Translations under genes and position numbers: made by a program
Shown: piece by piece, positions 59,908-64,000 of the stretch
How positions within the stretch are numbered: position 1 is the first letter of the stretch
Layout: every line of letters starts with the position of its first letter
Source of the DNA: CAVUCH01 sp963739995
GTDB taxonomy: Bacteria; Acidobacteriota; Vicinamibacteria; Vicinamibacterales; JAENWD01
Assembly: GCA_963739995.1 (NCBI GenBank)
Contig: CAVUCH010000023.1
Location: 1 to 64,000, forward strand
Reading direction: 5' to 3'
Length of the DNA stretch: 64,000 nt
The notes under the pieces: generated by a model
What the model saw: the letters and a program-made list of their open reading frames with translations, nothing else
What the model was told of the DNA's origin: nothing
The model's database searches: none

Positions 59908-60415
59908 GCCGCGGCCAACGCGACGATTCCCAGGTTGGGACGCGGCAGGTAGCACGACAGATAGTGAAGCCCATCCTGCCGGAACCGGCGTCGGCCGTCA
60001 TCAGGTTGCGGAAGCGCGGACGAAGAGCAGCGTCCCTGCTGTGCGGCCGATGGCGAGCGCCAGCGCGCAGCCGATCCCGAGTCCGACGGCCAGCAGAAGC
60101 CCGGCCTGGCCGAGCATCAGCCGCAGGACGTCGCCGCTGGCCGCGCCAAGCGCCATGCGGATGGCAATCTCGTTGGACCGGCGCGCCACCGAGGACCGAC
60201 ATCACGCCATACAGCCCGACGGCCGCCAGCAGCGCCGCGAGCACGCCGAAGAAGCCCGATAGCCAGGAGAGCAGACGCTCACGCGTGAGCCGCTCGCGTA
60301 CATGCACGCGCAGCGTCTGCAGATCTCCACCCAGAACGTTCTCGTCCCGAAACAGCTGTCGCAGGCTGGCGGCGACGTTGTCAGCTGGGCCGGTCGTGCG
60401 GAGAATCACGTTCAT
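59847..60415 (-). pseudogene. ADOP-type ABC permease, C-terminal relic with several indels
   Basis: Three frames carry the end of a permease. The first holds VRERLTRERLLSWLSGFFGV and LLAAVGLYGVMSV. After an indel near 60185 comes VARRSNEIAIRMALGAASGD and LGQAGLLLAVGLGIGCALAL. After another near 60005 comes LGIVALAAAYLPAARATRMS, PLDGLRAD and stop. All belong to the acidobacterial ADOP family. The gene upstream of 60415 is missing. It cannot be functional. Confidence 0.78.
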
Positions 60416-60559
60416 GCCCAGGATTGATCACGACCCTCCGGGTGATGCCGCTCAGTACTGGCTGTTTTCTCGTGGTCGGGCCACCAATTGTTCACTGATT
60501 GTTCACAGCGGCGCGAGTTGCGGGCCGTGAACCACAGCTGCCATGCGCCCCGTTCACCA

Positions 60560-60960
60560 CTCCTGACGTTCATCGTCGGACCGCGGCCCTCCGTGAACGT
60601 TGCGAGATTCCCATACTGGAGATCGCATGCGCGGGCTCTCAGGTGGACTTCCCGATTGCGGCCTGAAGGGACATGCCGAGATTGAGGAATTCGACATGAC
60701 GTTGGTCATGTCTTTCATGCCGCCGACCATGCGGCTGGCGTGCAGGTCAGAGCTGATGGTGTCGGGCCAGAACCCCTGCAGGGTTGCCGGCTCGGCCTGG
60801 CTGTAGAGGAAGCTCAACTTCCGTGGCCGATGTCGAAGATGATGCCGCGCTTCTGTGCCTCAAGGAGGAACGGTCGAACCTTGCCCGTGGGGTGAAGCAT
60901 CGGCACGCGGCCCAAGTAGGTGTGGGTGTAGATGTCGACCGTAAGTGCTCGGCACCAGCT
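60560..60960 (-). pseudogene. Amidohydrolase/deacetylase relic
   Basis: One frame holds VDIYTHTYLGRVPMLHPTG, KVRPFLLEAQKRGIIFDIGH and G-S before a stop. The next holds FLYSQAEPATLQGFWPDTIS, SDLHASRMVGGMKDMTNVMS, and the third holds EFLNLGMSLQAAIGKST. These are consecutive parts of the metal-dependent amidohydrolase/deacetylase family (His/Asp ligands in DIGHG and SDLH). At least three lesions are present. In other genomes, as I recall, this family is often next to SelA-like PLP enzymes, as here (62831). Confidence 0.7.
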
Positions 60961-61012
60961 CCTCCCTCGGCCCGACTGACTGTCTTGGTAACCAGGGTGA
61001 CTCGTTCGTGCC

Positions 61013-62827
61013 TCATCGCGACCTTGGCGGAATCACCGGCAGCAAAATGTGCGATGGCCGCTCGGCATCGTGATACACGGTCTGATGTGCGACTTTGACC
61101 GCGGCTGTCGTGCCAAAGGGCGCGCCGGTGTTGGGATTACGATCGAATTGTGGAAAGTGGCTGCTGGTCACATGGACGCGGATCCGATGGCCCTTCAGAA
61201 AGGCGACGGATGTTCCCACGAGGTCAATCTCGAACCGCTCGGCCTTGCCCGGTACCAGCGGCCGCGGCGCGCTGACACCGTCGCGATACCGCGCCCGCAT
61301 GATGCCTTCGGCCATGTTGTAGCTCGACCCGTCCGGGTACACATCCACCAACTTGGCCACAAAGTCGGTGTCAACGGCGTCTGACGAGGCGTAGAGCACG
61401 ACTCTGACGGGACCGGTCGCCTCGAGTTCCTCCTGCAAAGGAACGGAGTCGTAGATGAGCACGTCGCGCCGGGCCTCGATCGGCCGCTGATCCTGGGGTC
61501 CGGCCGCGGTAGGCGTGCCGCAGCAGTTGTTGCCACCGGTTGTGGGTACCGGATCGTCCGGGTCGTAGCGGAAGCGATCCGGAGGGGAGGTGCCCCCGGG
61601 TTTTTCCCACGTCAGGCCCCCGTCACCTCGATTGCTGTTGGCGGCCCCGCCGCTGGTGAAGTAGAACGGCCGATACTCCGTGCGCGCAAGCGGGTATTCA
61701 CGCTCGAAGACCCACTCGTTGCGGCCCATCACGAAGAGCTTGACCGGCGCCTCGGCGGTCAGCCCGTTGTCGATCCCCTTGAGCCAGTAGTCGTACCAGC
61801 GAAGCTGGAGCGCATTGGCGTCGATGTTTGCGTCAGGACCGAAATCGAGCGCGCCCGTCTTCTGCGACGGTCCATGTCCCCAGGGTCCCATGACGAGGTG
61901 GCTGCGGCGCGCATTCTCGCTCGCTCCCTTCTGGCTCATCCCTACATAGCCGCGCAGCGTTCCCTGGCTGAAGATGTCGAACCAGCCGCCCAGGGTGTGC
62001 ACAGGGATGGCAATCTTGTCGAACTGCTCCTCGACGCTGAGCGGCTTCCAGTAGTCGTCGTAATCGGGGTGCGCGAGCCACTCGTCGTAGAATCGGGCCT
62101 GGCGCCCAACGAGTTGCTGCATCGTGTTGAGCGGCAGGTGCCACTGCACCTGGTCGTAGTGGATGCCGCGCACGCCGGTCATGGTGTGAGGACCGGGGTT
62201 CTGCATGATGCGCGACTCCATGCGCACGGGTCCCCAGCCGAAGTTGAACGATAGTCGCCAGCCGCCGTTGAGCGTGATCCAGTCGTGATAGATGCTCGTG
62301 GACGCGACCATCGGGAAGATCGTGACCAGGCTTGGCGGCGCCGCCTGCGCGGCCCGCCATTGGTTCTGTCCGAGATAGGAACCACCCTGCATCGCGACTT
62401 TGCCGTTGGACCACCGCTGCTTTGCAGCCCACTCGATGACGTCGTACCCATCCTTCTCCGAGTTGAAAAACGGCTGCCAGCGGCCCTCCGATTCGTGACG
62501 TCCTCGCACATCCGCGTAGACGTAGACGTAGCCCCGCTGTGCGAAGTAGACGGCGGCCTCGTAGGCAGTGGGAAAGCGTTCGGTGCTGTAGGGCGTTTTC
62601 GAGACGAGCACCGGATAGCGTCCATCGCCCGCCGGGCGGTACACGTCGGCGAACAACAGGACGCCGTCGCGCAAGGGGATGGAGACGCGATTGTCGAGTG
62701 CGATGTCGTTTCTGGGCGGCGCATCAGCCGGAAAACGTACCACGGACGCGCCGGGGCTGGCCGCCGGAGGCTCGCCGACGAGGATTGACGTCAGAAGGGC
62801 AACGATGAACACCGCGCCGGGTCGCAT
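61013..62827 (-). CDS. Secreted S15/CocE-NonD family hydrolase
   Basis: A 604-residue exported alpha/beta hydrolase of the X-Pro dipeptidyl-peptidase/CocE type. After a signal (MRPGAVFIVALLTSILVG) come SIPLRDGVLLFADVYRPAG, YPVLVSKTPYSTERF and AQRGYVYVYADVRGRHESEG. The triad is visible: Ser in GGSYLGQNQWRAA, Asp in LGGWFDIFSQGTLR and His in MGPWGHGPSQ. The C-terminal jelly-roll (about 400-600) has PVRVVLYASSDAVDTDF and HRIRVHVTSSHFPQFDRNP. It hydrolyses acyl, ester or X-Pro substrates outside the cytoplasm. It starts 3 bp after the stop of the SelA-like gene, so they share an operon. Confidence 0.92.
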   Translation of the reverse strand: MRPGAVFIVALLTSILVGEPPAASPGASVVRFPADAPPRNDIALDNRVSIPLRDGVLLFADVYRPAGDGRYPVLVSKTPYSTERFPTAYEAAVYFAQRGYVYVYADVRGRHESEGRWQPFFNSEKDGYDVIEWAAKQRWSNGKVAMQGGSYLGQNQWRAAQAAPPSLVTIFPMVASTSIYHDWITLNGGWRLSFNFGWGPVRMESRIMQNPGPHTMTGVRGIHYDQVQWHLPLNTMQQLVGRQARFYDEWLAHPDYDDYWKPLSVEEQFDKIAIPVHTLGGWFDIFSQGTLRGYVGMSQKGASENARRSHLVMGPWGHGPSQKTGALDFGPDANIDANALQLRWYDYWLKGIDNGLTAEAPVKLFVMGRNEWVFEREYPLARTEYRPFYFTSGGAANSNRGDGGLTWEKPGGTSPPDRFRYDPDDPVPTTGGNNCCGTPTAAGPQDQRPIEARRDVLIYDSVPLQEELEATGPVRVVLYASSDAVDTDFVAKLVDVYPDGSSYNMAEGIMRARYRDGVSAPRPLVPGKAERFEIDLVGTSVAFLKGHRIRVHVTSSHFPQFDRNPNTGAPFGTTAAVKVAHQTVYHDAERPSHILLPVIPPRSR

Positions 62828-62830
62828 GCG

Positions 62831-64000
62831 TCAGCCCTTGGTGTCCAAAACCTCACGCAGGCGTCTGGCCACGACCTTGTCCTCGCCGGGCCGCATCATC
62901 CACACGCCCACGAAGAGGCCTTTGTCGTCCTGCCGAAGGCCAATTGACGGGTCGCCATCGAGCATCGCCTTGATCACCTGATCCGTCGTGAGGCCCTTCT
63001 CCGCGGCGTTCCACGACACGCGAACGTGCGGCACGTGGTTGGCGACTTCGGGCACGAAGATCTCTGCGGTCACGCCGGCGACGTCGGCCGCCGCTTTTCT
63101 GATCACCTCTGCGCGCTCGTCGAACTCCCGTCGCTCACCTTCATGATCTTTCTTCAGATACAGCTCGAGAGCGACCAGCATGCCGAGCATCTCTTCCTTG
63201 TTCACCTTCATCCCGCGACCGATCGTCTCTGAATTCGGCGGGCCGTTCAGGCGGGCAGCAGCGATGAGGGGCTTCGGGCCCAGCAGCAGCCCGGCGCTCT
63301 GCGGTCCGCGGATGCCCTTGCCGCCGGAAAACGCCACGAGATCGAAGCCCATGGCCGTGTACTTCCAGAGGTTCTCGACGGGCGGCACGTCGGCCGCGCA
63401 ATCGTTCAGCGTTGGGATCCCATGCTTCTTGCCCAATCGGGCAAATTCCTCATCGCGGATCTGTCCGACGCTGTTGTTGTTGTTGTAGAAGAGCATCATC
63501 GCAGTGTGTTCGCCGACCGCTTGCTCCATCTGCTCGGCGGTCTCTACCTCCACGAACCGCACTCCGCAATTGCTGACTGCGTGGTCATAACCGAAGCGAT
63601 GCGATTTCTGGACAATCACCTCGCTCTTCATGCCGGTGAGATTCGGCAGCGCAAGGACTTTCGCACGGTCGGTGCCTGTGAGCACGGCCGCAGTGCCGAG
63701 CGTCAGCGCCGATGCGGCGCCCGAAGTGACCATGGCCGCCTCCGCATGGACAAGCGCGGCGATGCGCTCGCCGACGCGGTCGTGCAGCTCATCCAGCATC
63801 ACGAATTGCTTGGACGCGTAGTTGATCGCATCCATGACCTCCTTGGGCATCAGCGAGGCGGTCATGGCAGTAAAGGTACCGGCGGCGTTGATGAATGGGC
63901 GCACGCCGAGCTCTTCGAAGTAATCGCGCCCGCGCGCCATCGCCGCCGCTGCTATGGGCGTGTGTCCCGCGATGAACCCTCCCAGCAGCGGTAGTCCCGA
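62831..64000 (-). CDS. SelA-like PLP-dependent enzyme, 5' end outside the window
   Basis: At least 389 codons. The family is that of selenocysteine synthase-like enzymes such as D-glucosaminate-6-phosphate ammonia-lyase. Motifs: FINAAGTFTAMTASLMPKEV, EAAMVTSGAASALTLGTAAV, MLFYNNNNSVGQIRDEEF, PTLNDCAADVPPVENLWKYT, and the PLP-Lys in VAFSGGKGIRGPQSAGLLLG. The frame stays open from the internal Met at 63940 to the window edge and encodes LPLLGGFIAGHTPIAAAAMA, the end of an export (probably Tat) signal, so the true start lies beyond 64000. It leads the operon with the S15 hydrolase and the amidohydrolase relic. Confidence 0.85.
   Translation of the reverse strand, partial: SGLPLLGGFIAGHTPIAAAAMARGRDYFEELGVRPFINAAGTFTAMTASLMPKEVMDAINYASKQFVMLDELHDRVGERIAALVHAEAAMVTSGAASALTLGTAAVLTGTDRAKVLALPNLTGMKSEVIVQKSHRFGYDHAVSNCGVRFVEVETAEQMEQAVGEHTAMMLFYNNNNSVGQIRDEEFARLGKKHGIPTLNDCAADVPPVENLWKYTAMGFDLVAFSGGKGIRGPQSAGLLLGPKPLIAAARLNGPPNSETIGRGMKVNKEEMLGMLVALELYLKKDHEGERREFDERAEVIRKAAADVAGVTAEIFVPEVANHVPHVRVSWNAAEKGLTTDQVIKAMLDGDPSIGLRQDDKGLFVGVWMMRPGEDKVVARRLREVLDTKG

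Overview
The window is GC-rich DNA (by eye about two-thirds G+C, not counted) from a bacterium that looks like an Acidobacteriota, most likely Vicinamibacteria. This is inferred from the gene content. There are relics of duplicated-orphan ABC permeases (ADOP type), a Ser/Thr kinase with a PD40/TolB propeller, OmpR-type winged-helix regulators fused to TPR or FHA domains, Tat-exported aldo/keto and Gfo/Idh/MocA oxidoreductases, secreted M28, S15 and CE1 hydrolases, and intergenic C-rich, ATGCACA-type and palindromic repeats.

Layout. 0-6.3 kb: a broken CHAT gene, a CE1-type esterase, PD40-kinase and IS3 relics, an M28 peptidase, a Tat aldo/keto reductase and an HU protein. 6.8-12.0 kb: a 27-bp copy of a tRNA-Ser 3' end, an ABC-ATPase relic, a receptor-like Ser/Thr kinase, a frameshifted kinase-fold gene, a winged-helix/FHA regulator, a nuclease relic and an intact tRNA-Ser(CGA). 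The repeat geometry is that of an island integrated at a tRNA gene. 12-29.8 kb: housekeeping and secreted-enzyme genes (tadA, OsmC, TPR protein plus ClC channel, TPR lipo/secreted protein, beta-propeller, Gfo/Idh/MocA, DUF2277, PLC-like enzyme, 7TM histidine kinase, HEXXH metallopeptidase, DinB, GH5-like glycosidase), with four copies of a short palindrome between genes.

29.9-39.9 kb is the most unusual part: two giant genes, 34 bp apart on the minus strand. The first encodes a 1902-residue protein with two alpha/beta-hydrolase (lipase-like) modules, an unassigned module, a CHAT protease and a helical tail. The second encodes a 1435-residue protein with a beta-rich N-terminus, an alpha/beta hydrolase and a metacaspase. 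Both proteases keep their His/Cys dyads. This looks like a paired caspase-fold protease operon, possibly a conflict or programmed-death module. The function is inferred.

40-50 kb: a DMT transporter, a second Gfo/Idh/MocA enzyme, a translationally coupled pair (PAS/coiled-coil degenerate kinase and PilZ protein) divergent from a STAS plus phosphotransferase-fold protein, an outer-membrane barrel and a DUF4097 protein. An inverted-repeat element at 42.3 kb has a half copy at 47.7 kb. 50-64 kb: a PD-(D/E)XK-like protein, a three-repeat orphan CRISPR array read on the minus strand, a frameshifted winged-helix/TPR regulator, a cupin, a Tat-exported glycosidase-like protein, two ADOP relics, a serine-recombinase relic, a membrane-anchored methyltransferase, an amidohydrolase relic, an S15 hydrolase and a SelA-like PLP enzyme cut by the window end.

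About ten genes are broken by indels or deletions, concentrated near 0-3, 6.9-11.9 and 53-61 kb. Some lesions are single bases and could be assembly errors. Others (internal deletions, several indels per gene) look like real decay.
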